The notes under the pieces were generated by a model, which ran no database searches, had not been told where the DNA came from, and saw nothing but the letters and a program-made list of their open reading frames with translations. The position numbers were made by a program, and so were the translations under genes. This document shows positions 26,684-34,957 of a DNA stretch of 64,000 nucleotides, piece after piece; position 1 is the stretch's first letter; each line of letters opens with the position of its first letter. Source of the DNA: Thioclava dalianensis (GTDB lineage: Bacteria; Pseudomonadota; Alphaproteobacteria; Rhodobacterales; Rhodobacteraceae); assembly GCF_000715505.1 (NCBI RefSeq), contig NZ_JHEH01000010.1:1-64000 (forward strand). The letters run 5' to 3'.

Positions 26684-26982
26684 GGGCGTCCTCCCTCAAA
26701 ATACAGATTGCGGCGCGGCGTCACCTCCTCGCACGCAACCGCCTTGCGCGCAGCTTACCTCAAGCAGGGTGTAAACTAAAGTATAAATTTTTTGTAACTC
26801 CCTTTTATCATTGGATTTTTCAGTTAATTTATTCACACAAAGGTTGAGTGATTTGTAAACTTTGCAAATTTCGCATGGATTTCTACACGCATGATCAAGC
26901 GTTTGAATGTAGCGAAGGCTGAAAAATGCGGCATTTTGCAAAGCCCGCGCGCCTCCAATAGCTGCAGACCTGATGCGCGCAC
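26684..26982. promoter_or_regulatory. AT-rich acs promoter region with TTTGCAAA palindromes
   Basis: No gene is seen here. The stretch 26760-26880 is much richer in A and T than the rest of the window, as expected for a promoter region of acs. It contains the 8-base palindrome TTTGCAAA at 26861-26868 and again at 26935-26942, and a near copy TTTGTAAA at 26852-26859. This is the core motif reported for ScfR/RamB-type regulators of acetate and propionate metabolism (for example PccR of Rhodobacter sphaeroides). Exact -35/-10 boxes could not be assigned. Confidence 0.45.
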
Positions 26983-27015
26983 AAGAAAAGGCGCGCGAGG
27001 CTTCCCTCGCGCGCC
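26983..27015 (-). terminator. intrinsic terminator of the beta-helix gene
   Basis: Read leftward, a perfect 11-bp stem (GGCGCGCGAGG / CCTCGCGCGCC at 26990-27000 and 27005-27015) with a 4-base loop is followed by TTTTCTT, about 55 bases after the stop of the beta-helix gene. Confidence 0.85.
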
Positions 27016-27068
27016 CGTGCCCCTCAGGCTGTGCAATGCTCTGCCCCCGGATCGGGGCAATGCGACCG

Positions 27069-29426
27069 TCAGACTGGCGTGTCCATGCGCAGCGTGATCT
27101 GCACCCGCCCCCGCGCCGCCTCGGGCCAGTTGATCGTCGCCTGCGTCTTGCCCGAGCCTTCCTCGATCTCGACATAGGGCATCGAGGACACCCGCGCGCC
27201 CGCGTTGTTGCGGATCATCCCTTCCGCCACCAACCCCTGACAGTTGCGCGCCCACCCCGCGAAGGGCAGGTAGTCGCTCGGATCGACCGTCCAGACCGAT
27301 TGCGCGCTCGATTGGTTGACCTCGAGCACCACCGGGTTCTGAGTGATCGCGTTGACAGCGTTGAACATATTGCCGTCAAAGGTCACGTTGCGCATCCGGG
27401 CACGGTTCAAATCCGCGAAGCTGGTATCGACCCGCTCGATCCGGTCGACCGGCCCGTTGAGCGATTTGAAGACGTTATTTGCAACGCTCAAGCCCTGAAT
27501 GAAATGTCCCGAGCCATAGGGCTTGATCGACAACCAGCAAAACCACGGCGCGACATTGATGCATACGCAGGTATTGCCGGTGATCGTGAGCCCGCCAAAA
27601 CTGTACTCATTGCCGAAATCAGGATTGGCATCATGCTCGTTGGTCCATTCGATCACCGAGTTGTCGATATAATTGCCCGTGACCGCCGATTGAACGTTGG
27701 TCTGGGTGAACACGAGCCCCGCGACGCGCACGCCCGAGCTCTCCTCGTCGCCCTGAAACCAATGATTGCCCACGATCAGATGCCCCGAACCATTGAGCAC
27801 GAATGTCGTTCCAAAGCGCACAAAGCGCGAGTCGCGGATCTTGACGTCATTGGCATTGGCGTTGAACACGACAGATTTGCGATCCTGCGCCCGGGTCAGT
27901 TGCTCGTCCGACAAGAACTGGCAGCCGTCGATCAGGAAATCCTGACAACCCCGCCCAATCGAGGTGATCGCGCGATCCTTGGGGCGCACGACATAGCTGT
28001 CGCGGATCTGGACCATCTGGCCTTGGGGCGCCAGCATCAGAAAGCTCGCAGCGCCGTTGCACAGCGCCTCGATATTGGCGATGTTGAACCGATCGAGCTT
28101 ATCCATGCCCGAGAAATCCAGCACATATTGGTAGCGCCGGAACGTGTAATTCCGCGTCCCCGAGCCGCCATAAAGCGGCTGCGACAGGGAGAGCGGGCCT
28201 GCGCCCACGGTTTTCGAGGGGACATAGACTTCGCGATAAAGCGGCTGCGACAGGTAGAGCGTGCCTGCGCCCACGTTTTTCGAGGTGACATAGACTTCGC
28301 GCCCAACCCCGCTGCCCGTCACATGCGCGCCAACCGGAATATTGGCGATATTGGCGACATTGGTCATCTGCAGCGGCTGAGCGATCGCATAGGTAGCCTG
28401 CGAGGTGACCACCTCGTCATTCCACGCCGATCCCTCGATCACGTTCAACTGGCCGTTTTGCAAGATCCGGCGGTTCGAGAAAGTCGACAGGTCGGGCGCA
28501 ATCTCCGAGATGCGGATCGGTGCGGTGATCTCGACGCGGCGCCCGCGCAGGTCGAGCACGTTGTGATCGGTATAACCAAACAGCGCCTGCAACGCTTTCT
28601 TAAAGCCCGCCTCCTCATCGCCAAACGCATCCGCATAGGTCGGAAAGTCGAACGAGGCGAGCAGCGCCAGACTGGCTGCAACCGGCATGGTGAGCGTGCC
28701 CACGAAACGTACCGGCGCCTTCAGCGACAGCGAACTTCCGATACGGTAGTGCCCCTCCGAAACCATGATCGTGCGGCCATCGGCGGCCTGGCGGCCGGCC
28801 ACAAACGCCGCGCGATCGTCGCTCACCCCGTCGCCAATCGCGCCGAAATCGCGGACATCGACCCATTCCAACATCTCGCGCAGGAAGGCGTCCGTGACAT
28901 CCTCGACCTGAATGTCGTCGATCCGCACGACGCCGCCATTGGCCCCCGTCAGATCAATCCCGAGATAGCCGTAATCGGGGCCAAGCCCCCACGGCATATC
29001 CACGCCCGTGCGGTTGCCGGTCCCCACGATTGCCGAGACTTCCACCACCTCGCCGTAGCTTTGCAGCGCCACCGTCGGCCCGGTCTCGATCAGCCCGCCG
29101 ACATGGGCGTTGTTCGACTTCACCGCATAGCCCGCCGCGCGCACCGAGGGCAGGTTGCCGCTCAGCGCCTTGATCCGTGCCGAGATCCGCAGATAGGTAC
29201 CGGGCAGGATCGGCGTGCGCACCATCGCCCGGACCTTCTGCGTGCTTTGCGTCTTAATCAGTTCCATGCAGCCGCCGAAATCGGCATCCGCCGGCACGAA
29301 GGCGGCGTTTGCGACATTGGCATAGGTCGTCGAGCCGGGCGTTCCGTTCTCGCTCGACCACTGATCCAACCCGTCTATGAAAGGGGGCGGCGTCAAATCC
29401 AGCCCTTGGGTAATCGCCACGTTCAT
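27069..29426 (-). CDS. large right-handed beta-helix protein (pectate-lyase-3/tailspike-like)
   Basis: A 785-residue protein without a signal peptide or membrane helix. Residues about 1-205 form a beta-rich N-terminal domain; residues about 206-260 carry the pectate-lyase-3/GH28-related entry motif WVDVRDFGAIGDGVSDDRAAF, and the following 450 residues show the N-rich repeating strands of a parallel beta-helix (KIRDSRFVRFG, LIVGNHWF, VTGNYIDNS). The start at ATG 29426 has GAGGA 8 bases upstream. It stands alone with its own terminator. It could be a cell-surface polysaccharide-binding or cleaving protein or a relic phage tailspike; no phage genes are nearby. A 22-residue tandem duplication occurs inside it. 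Confidence 0.75.
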   Translation of the reverse strand: MNVAITQGLDLTPPPFIDGLDQWSSENGTPGSTTYANVANAAFVPADADFGGCMELIKTQSTQKVRAMVRTPILPGTYLRISARIKALSGNLPSVRAAGYAVKSNNAHVGGLIETGPTVALQSYGEVVEVSAIVGTGNRTGVDMPWGLGPDYGYLGIDLTGANGGVVRIDDIQVEDVTDAFLREMLEWVDVRDFGAIGDGVSDDRAAFVAGRQAADGRTIMVSEGHYRIGSSLSLKAPVRFVGTLTMPVAASLALLASFDFPTYADAFGDEEAGFKKALQALFGYTDHNVLDLRGRRVEITAPIRISEIAPDLSTFSNRRILQNGQLNVIEGSAWNDEVVTSQATYAIAQPLQMTNVANIANIPVGAHVTGSGVGREVYVTSKNVGAGTLYLSQPLYREVYVPSKTVGAGPLSLSQPLYGGSGTRNYTFRRYQYVLDFSGMDKLDRFNIANIEALCNGAASFLMLAPQGQMVQIRDSYVVRPKDRAITSIGRGCQDFLIDGCQFLSDEQLTRAQDRKSVVFNANANDVKIRDSRFVRFGTTFVLNGSGHLIVGNHWFQGDEESSGVRVAGLVFTQTNVQSAVTGNYIDNSVIEWTNEHDANPDFGNEYSFGGLTITGNTCVCINVAPWFCWLSIKPYGSGHFIQGLSVANNVFKSLNGPVDRIERVDTSFADLNRARMRNVTFDGNMFNAVNAITQNPVVLEVNQSSAQSVWTVDPSDYLPFAGWARNCQGLVAEGMIRNNAGARVSSMPYVEIEEGSGKTQATINWPEAARGRVQITLRMDTPV
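28170..28301 (-). repeat. 66-bp tandem direct repeat inside the beta-helix gene
   Basis: Two adjacent 66-base units, 28170-28235 and 28236-28301, each starting ataaagcggctgcgacagg on the plus strand and differing at only a handful of positions. They encode REVYVTSKNVGAGTLYLSQP-LY and REVYVPSKTVGAGPLSLSQP-LY. The unit is exactly 22 codons, close to one beta-helix turn. Confidence 0.95.
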
Positions 29427-29592
29427 CAGCAATCCTCTTGTTCGTGTTCCGGCCTTCCAGATCCGGGCGCCAAGGGAATGACACGACCGGATCTGGCCTC
29501 GCCGCAGCCACTGCCCCGGCCCGAAGAGAGCTAGACGTGAAGGTTAAAGAACTCCTGATAGCACCGTACGCGATCGTCCGGGTCGGAGATAT

Positions 29593-29622
29593 GAAAACGC
29601 CCGCGTCTAGATGGGCGCGGGC
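29593..29622 (-). terminator. intrinsic terminator of the lysyl-tRNA synthetase gene
   Basis: Stem GCCCGCG / CGCGGGC (29599-29605 and 29616-29622) with a 10-base loop; read leftward it ends in GTTTTC. It lies 36 bases after the synthetase stop. Confidence 0.65.
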
Positions 29623-29657
29623 ATTTCTCGATTGTGTCTTTGCGGCGGTCTGGGCCT

Positions 29658-31259
29658 TCAGGCCACAAGCTCTCCGGCCAGCGCACGGTCGATCAGGCCA
29701 ATCGTCTCATCGACACCGTAGAGGGCGATGAACCCGCCAAAGCGCGGCCCCTGGCTGGCGCCCAGCAACACCTCGTAGAGCGCCTTGAACCAATCGCGCA
29801 GCGGCTCGAACTCATGGGCTTTGCCAACGGCGAACACCATCGTCTGAAGCGCGTCCGAGGGATCATCAAACTGCACATTGAGATCGGTTTTCGGAAGCTC
29901 GGCCAATTGGTTGCGCAGATCCTCTATGGCCGCGCGCTCCTGATCTGTCGGCAGGCGGAACTGCCGCTCAGGAGCCACGAAATCGTTGAAGTAGCGCACC
30001 GCGAAACCGGCGGCCTGATCCAGATCGGGATGGCTCGCGGGCGTGGCATCCGGGGCGTAGCGCTTGATAAAGCCCCACAGCCCGTCCTTGTCGGTCGCTC
30101 CGGCAACCGATGCGAGATTGAGCAACATCGAGAACGGCACGACCATCCGGCTTTCGGGCACCTTGCCGCCGTGAATATGCCAGACCGGATTATTGGCCTG
30201 CTTGTCGGCATCCTGATCGGGATAGGCGCGCAGCTGCTGGTGATACTCGTCCACCGCCTTGGGAATCACGTCGAAATGCATCCGCTTGGCCGTCTTGGGC
30301 TTGAGATACATGAAATAGCTCAGGCTTTCGGTCGAGGCATAGGTCAGCCACTCGTCGATCGAGAGGCCGTTGCCCTTGGATTTCGAGATTTTCTCGCCAT
30401 TGGCGTCGAGGAACAGCTCATAGGTGAAATGCTCGGGCGCGCGTCCGCCCAGCACGCGGCAGATCCCGTCATAGATCGGCGTGTTGGTCGAATGGTCCTT
30501 GCCATACATCTCGAAATCGACGTCGAGCGCGGCCCAACGCATGCCGAAATCGGGCTTCCATTGCAGCTTCACATTGCCGCCCGTGACCGGCAGCGTCCAC
30601 TCGCGCCCGTCCTCGTCGTCGAAGGTCACGGTGCCATCCTTGGCATTGACCTCCTTCATCGGCACATAAAGCACACGGCCCGTTTCCGGATGGATCGGCA
30701 GGAAGCAGCTATAGGTCTGCTGACGCTCCTCGCGCAGCGACTTGAGCATGATCGCCATGATCTCATCGTATTTTTCCGCCGCCCGCAGCAGCATCGCATC
30801 GAACTTGCCCGATTTGTAATATTCGGTGGCCGAGGCGAACTCGTATTCGAACCCGAACGTATCGAGGAAGCGGCGCAGCATCGCATTGTTATGATCGCCG
30901 AAGCTCTCGAACTCGCCGAACGGGTCGGGGACCGAGGTCAGCGGCTTTTGCTCATGCGTGCGCAGCATATCCTGATTGGGCACGTTGCCCGGCACCTTGC
31001 GCATCCCGTCCATATCGTCGGAAAAACAGATCAGACGTGTCGGGATGTCGGAAATCGCCTCGAAGGCACGCCGGATCATCGTGGTGCGCGCAACCTCACC
31101 AAATGTCCCGATATGGGGCAGGCCAGAGGGGCCGTAGCCCGTCTCGAACAAGACATAGCCCTTCTCGGGATCCTTCTTTTCGTAACGCTTGAGCAACCGG
31201 CGGGCCTCTTCAAAGGGCCAAGCCTTGGAATTCATTGCAGCGTCACGAAAGCTGGTCAT
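29658..31259 (-). CDS. lysS: lysyl-tRNA synthetase, class I (archaeal type)
   Basis: A 533-residue class I aminoacyl-tRNA synthetase charging tRNA-Lys. Class I signatures are visible: the HIGH-like PHIGTF (after SGL, about residue 46) and KMSKS-like KISKSKG (about residue 285). This type is unrelated to the usual bacterial class II LysRS but is standard in many Alphaproteobacteria. The start was set at ATG 31259 ([19 protein letters not shown]) with GAGG 8 bases upstream; upstream in-frame codons are non-conserved. It is monocistronic and divergent from the TerB gene. Confidence 0.95.
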   Translation of the reverse strand: MTSFRDAAMNSKAWPFEEARRLLKRYEKKDPEKGYVLFETGYGPSGLPHIGTFGEVARTTMIRRAFEAISDIPTRLICFSDDMDGMRKVPGNVPNQDMLRTHEQKPLTSVPDPFGEFESFGDHNNAMLRRFLDTFGFEYEFASATEYYKSGKFDAMLLRAAEKYDEIMAIMLKSLREERQQTYSCFLPIHPETGRVLYVPMKEVNAKDGTVTFDDEDGREWTLPVTGGNVKLQWKPDFGMRWAALDVDFEMYGKDHSTNTPIYDGICRVLGGRAPEHFTYELFLDANGEKISKSKGNGLSIDEWLTYASTESLSYFMYLKPKTAKRMHFDVIPKAVDEYHQQLRAYPDQDADKQANNPVWHIHGGKVPESRMVVPFSMLLNLASVAGATDKDGLWGFIKRYAPDATPASHPDLDQAAGFAVRYFNDFVAPERQFRLPTDQERAAIEDLRNQLAELPKTDLNVQFDDPSDALQTMVFAVGKAHEFEPLRDWFKALYEVLLGASQGPRFGGFIALYGVDETIGLIDRALAGELVA

Positions 31260-31369
31260 AGCATACCTCACAAAGGCGCGCCCATCGCGCCCATCGGCGA
31301 CCCACCTATTGCGACACGCCAGAACAGTCAATAATTTGCAGCTTGCACCTCAGTTAGGAGCCTGTCCCA

Positions 31370-31792
31370 GTGAACGATATTCTTGCCTCTCTTTCGGCCC
31401 AAGATGCACTTGTCGCGGTCATGGTCGCGGTGTCGGCGGCTGATGAAGACGTGCCCACCTCGGAACTACTCGCGATCAGCCGGATCGTCGATCACATGCC
31501 GATTTTTGCCGACTACGACATTGATCGGATCGCGCGCGTGTCGAAATCCGTCTTTGCGCTTTTCGAGGATGAGGACGGGATCGAGGCGCTGTTCGGACTG
31601 GTGCGCGACGCCCTGCCCGAGCGTTTCTTTGAAACCGCCTATGCGCTTGCTTGCGACGTTGCCGCTGCCGATGGCGCGCTCCGGCAGACCGAGCTGCGCA
31701 TGCTTGAAGAGATCCGGGGCGAGCTGGCAATTGATCGCCTGCACGCCGTCGCCATCGAATGGGGCGCGCGTGCGCGGCACATGACCTTGTAG
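31370..31792 (+). CDS. TerB-family protein
   Basis: A 140-residue all-helical protein of the TerB/DUF533-like superfamily, with the typical two repeated acidic helix pairs (VAVSAADEDVPTSELLAISR and ALACDVAAADGALRQTELRM). TerB proteins bind metal ions and are linked to tellurite resistance and membrane stress, but stand-alone cases have no defined role. It starts at GTG 31370 with AGGAG upstream. No other ter genes are nearby. The PilJ-domain gene follows 81 bases later in the same direction. Confidence 0.85.
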   Translation: MNDILASLSAQDALVAVMVAVSAADEDVPTSELLAISRIVDHMPIFADYDIDRIARVSKSVFALFEDEDGIEALFGLVRDALPERFFETAYALACDVAAADGALRQTELRMLEEIRGELAIDRLHAVAIEWGARARHMTL

Positions 31793-31873
31793 ACGCGTGC
31801 CGGTAGGCAACGCTTAACCGATCGGAAAGACCTTTTTGCTATGCCATGGGAAACGTGGCTGCCGGAGGGTCTG

Positions 31874-32764
31874 ATGCGCCTGATCAACTTGCTATGCGCC
31901 GTCGCCTGCGCACTAAGCCTCGCGCTGCCCGGCATGGCTCAGGACAGATCATCCGAACACACCGCCAAACTGCGCATGGACATCGCCGGGCGTCAAAGAT
32001 TGCTCAGCCAACGTATGACGGCCGCCGCCTGTTTCATCACGCTCGGTATCGACCGCGAAAAACAACTGAACATCCTGACAAATACGCTCGCGCTATACAG
32101 CGAGACGCTCGATATCTTGCAATTCGGCTCGACGGAGCTCGGGCTCGAAGCCAATCAAGATCGCGCTTTGGAACTCATCCTGAAGAAAAACCGTGCGACG
32201 TGGCAGGAATTCGAAACGCGCGCAACGTCGCTTCGCGATCAGGCGCGCGCGGGAGAGATCCTTCAGACCGCCACGCTTTTCGCGCTGGCCAAGCAAGAAC
32301 CCGATCTGCTGAGCATGTCGCAAGCGGTGGTCATGACGCTTTCCGACATGCAAACCAAGTCTGAGGCGGATACGGGCGCGACGCTCGAAGTCAACCTCGC
32401 GGGGCGTCAGCGCATGCTCTCGCAGGCCGTCGTGAAGGACATCTGCCTCAGCGCAGCCGCCCGCAGTCAGAATGCGGATTTCCAGAAGTACAACAAACGG
32501 ATGCGCACGCGGCTTGCACTCTTTTCAGAAACCGGCGTTGCGTTACGCAGGGGCACGATTTCCGCCAGTTCCAAACCTCCGCCGCCCGAGGTCTTCGAAG
32601 CGCTTGTGCAGGCCCATTACGCCTGGAGCGATCTCGTCTACCTGCTTGAGCCTGGAATTGCCGATGAAGCCCTCAACAAGCTCGACCTGCTCGAAATCGC
32701 CAATGGCTACGAGGCGCTTCTGCCCCGCCTCCATGGCGTCGTAAAAAGCTATGTCGACGCCTGA
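31874..32764 (+). CDS. secreted PilJ-domain protein with two copies of the sensor motif
   Basis: A 296-residue exported protein (signal peptide MRLINLLCAVACALSLALPG, cleaved near GMA). It has two PilJ/NarX-like extracellular sensor motifs, DIAGRQRLLSQRM (about 34-46) and NLAGRQRMLSQAVV (about 174-187), each followed by a long helix, so it looks like two sensor bundles in one chain without any transmembrane or signalling domain. Such domains usually sit on chemoreceptors or kinases. Here it would be a free periplasmic protein. GGAGGG precedes the ATG by 5 bases. Confidence 0.82.
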   Translation: MRLINLLCAVACALSLALPGMAQDRSSEHTAKLRMDIAGRQRLLSQRMTAAACFITLGIDREKQLNILTNTLALYSETLDILQFGSTELGLEANQDRALELILKKNRATWQEFETRATSLRDQARAGEILQTATLFALAKQEPDLLSMSQAVVMTLSDMQTKSEADTGATLEVNLAGRQRMLSQAVVKDICLSAAARSQNADFQKYNKRMRTRLALFSETGVALRRGTISASSKPPPPEVFEALVQAHYAWSDLVYLLEPGIADEALNKLDLLEIANGYEALLPRLHGVVKSYVDA

Positions 32765-34207
32765 TCACGCGCCATAGACAGCCGCCCACCGCTCTAGCAA
32801 CTGACTTTGCAAGATCTTCGAACGGCGCACCCAATCGGTCTGCCCCGGCGGTCGGGCCTGTCCAAGATATCGCCTGCGCCGCGCCAGATCGCCCGTCATG
32901 ATGGTAAAGACCAACTCGGTCCCATCCGGTGCGGTCATGTAGCCCGCCAGTGTCGAAACAAAATCCAGCGTGCCGGTCTTGGCATCAACCGCGAAGGGTT
33001 GCGACTTCATATAGCGGCCCGTCGCATCGCGCAGTTTGAACGGCTTCATCAGGCCACGCAGCCCCACCGGCACGCCCAGCGTCCGAAGCGCGGTCACCAT
33101 ATCGACCGGCGCGATACGCGCATCGGCCCGAAGCCCGGAGTGATCAGTGAATTTCGCAGAGCGCGCGCCCGTCCGCGCTTGCAGCCAATCGCTCATCGCC
33201 CGCCCGGAGGCATTGATCGAACCGCCCGCACCCCGCCTCAAACTGGCCGAGACGCCGACAGCCTCGGCGGTCAGGTTGGTTGAATATTTCATCATTGCGC
33301 GCAGCAGCGGCGGCAATGGATTGCTGGCATGGGAGACCAGAACCGAACCGCCCGGAAAACGCCCGATGCTCTGCGGAGGCGGCAAGGGAACGCCTTGCGC
33401 CCGCGCGAGGGTCTGGAACACATCGCCCGCATAGGCCGCGGGATGACGAACCGGAAGCCAACGGCTGCCGCCGCGCCCCAGTGCGCTCGAAGCCACGGTC
33501 CATTTCTCCACGCCACCGCGATCGGAATAGGTAAACAGTGGAGAGGCACGGCTCACGATGCTCGCCGAGGCCGTATAGGCGGTCGGCTGAACCGTCTGGC
33601 CCGTCGCATCCATCGCCAGTGCCCAGCCGTTCCCGCTCCGCTTCCACTGAAAATGCACACGGTTGAAATTGAGCATCAGCCCCGACAGCGCCGGATTGTA
33701 GCTGGCGAAAATCGGCTGATCATCGGCAATCTCCCGGGCATAGGGCAGCGCATCCGCCCAGGTCAGATACCGCCCCGAGACCCCACGCACGCCTTTGGCC
33801 GCGAGCGCCTTGGCCATCTCATTGAGATCATCGGTCCCAAGCGTCGGATCCCCGCCGCCTGCAAGGATCAGGTCGCCTTGGATGATTCCATTCGCGACTG
33901 GTCCGGTCGCGATCAGCTGTGTGCCAAACCGAAACTGCGAGCCCAACGTCTCGAGCCCGTACATCGAAGTGATCGATTTCAAGGCCGAGGCCGGGGGCAT
34001 CGCCTGTCCCGGTTTCCGGCTCTCAAGGATCTGGCCAGTTCGCAGGTCGGCCACCACAAAGGCCACGTCGCCAGAGAGACCGGCGGACTGAACCAAGGCC
34101 TCGCCCGATGCGATCCGGGTCTGCGCCACAGCACCATGCCCCACGCTCACGACCGCCGTCGAGGCTGCAAGCCCCCGTAAAACATCGCGCCGCGACAACA
34201 TGTCCAT
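32765..34207 (-). CDS. dacB: D-alanyl-D-alanine carboxypeptidase/endopeptidase (PBP4 type), Tat-exported
   Basis: A 480-residue S13-family penicillin-binding protein that trims or opens peptidoglycan crosslinks in the periplasm. The three active-site motifs are visible: SxxK at Ser74-Lys77 (PASALKSITS), SxN in KYSTNLTAEA and KTG in DAKTGTLDF. The N-terminus MDMLSRRDVLRGLAAS is a twin-arginine signal (SRRDVL then a hydrophobic stretch). The start at 34207 has AGGA upstream; a longer in-frame extension runs into nadD and is unlikely. It follows nadD by 71 bases on the same strand. Confidence 0.93.
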   Translation of the reverse strand: MDMLSRRDVLRGLAASTAVVSVGHGAVAQTRIASGEALVQSAGLSGDVAFVVADLRTGQILESRKPGQAMPPASALKSITSMYGLETLGSQFRFGTQLIATGPVANGIIQGDLILAGGGDPTLGTDDLNEMAKALAAKGVRGVSGRYLTWADALPYAREIADDQPIFASYNPALSGLMLNFNRVHFQWKRSGNGWALAMDATGQTVQPTAYTASASIVSRASPLFTYSDRGGVEKWTVASSALGRGGSRWLPVRHPAAYAGDVFQTLARAQGVPLPPPQSIGRFPGGSVLVSHASNPLPPLLRAMMKYSTNLTAEAVGVSASLRRGAGGSINASGRAMSDWLQARTGARSAKFTDHSGLRADARIAPVDMVTALRTLGVPVGLRGLMKPFKLRDATGRYMKSQPFAVDAKTGTLDFVSTLAGYMTAPDGTELVFTIMTGDLARRRRYLGQARPPGQTDWVRRSKILQSQLLERWAAVYGA

Positions 34208-34278
34208 GATCTGATTCCTACCCCTGCTACGCGAGAAGCCTAACGTGCTCGCCCGACCCGCTTCAAGCGGGCGCGCGA

Positions 34279-34884
34279 TCACAGTTTCGGCCATTTTCCC
34301 CGCGCGCGTATCTCGCTCGAAGACAGCGAAGACATCGGAATATTCACAAAAGACCAGACGGGCGCCTGCAGGCTCGCAAGCTGGCGAGCGCGCTCGGCGG
34401 GCAGTTCGGCGCGCGCGAAGATCCGCGCGCTGCGCGCGTAGCGCCCCGCCATCCGCCAGCCCGGCCGCGCCAGCACGCCCACCGGCACGCGCGCCATAAT
34501 ATCGCGCCAGTGATCCCAGCGGTCGAACTGCACGAGATTGTCGGCCCCCATCAGCCAGACGAAATGTACGCCCGGATAACAGGCTTGCAACCGCGCCAAG
34601 GTATCCGCCGTGAACCGGGTGCCCAGACGCGCCTCGATATCGGTGATCACGACATTCGGGTCGGACATCACGTTGCGCGCCTGCGCGATGCGTTGCGCCA
34701 TCGGGGCCGGGCCGTTTTCCTTGAGCGGGTTATGCGGGCTGAGCATCCACCACACCCGGTCCAGCCCAAACCGCCGCAATGCCTCGCGGGTGATCAGAGC
34801 ATGTCCGTCATGGGCCGGATCGAACGACCCGCCCAGAATACCGATCCGCATGCCCGGCCGCGCGATGGGATATCCCTGTCTCAT
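34279..34884 (-). CDS. nadD: nicotinate-nucleotide adenylyltransferase
   Basis: A 201-residue enzyme making nicotinic acid adenine dinucleotide, a late step of NAD synthesis. The nucleotidyltransferase motif [11 protein letters not shown] and the C-terminal SSSEIRARG (ISSTxIR type) are present, as is [17 protein letters not shown]. The start at 34884 keeps a short N-terminal extension ([11 protein letters not shown]) commonly seen in relatives; ATG 34851 is an alternative. It lies between the diguanylate cyclase and dacB, on the same strand as both. Confidence 0.94.
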   Translation of the reverse strand: MRQGYPIARPGMRIGILGGSFDPAHDGHALITREALRRFGLDRVWWMLSPHNPLKENGPAPMAQRIAQARNVMSDPNVVITDIEARLGTRFTADTLARLQACYPGVHFVWLMGADNLVQFDRWDHWRDIMARVPVGVLARPGWRMAGRYARSARIFARAELPAERARQLASLQAPVWSFVNIPMSSLSSSEIRARGKWPKL

Positions 34885-34957
34885 GCGCAGCCCTTATCCG
34901 ATCGTGCGATGGCAACGGAAGCAAAAACAGCATCCAAGCACCGGAAATCGCCCATGA

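Noticed and set aside
26973-29534. 853-codon plus-strand open frame opposite the beta-helix gene
   Set aside because: The minus-strand protein has clear fold features and a good ribosome site and terminator; the plus-strand product has repetitive Arg/His/Asp composition. The apparent repeat in it is only the tandem duplication read backwards.
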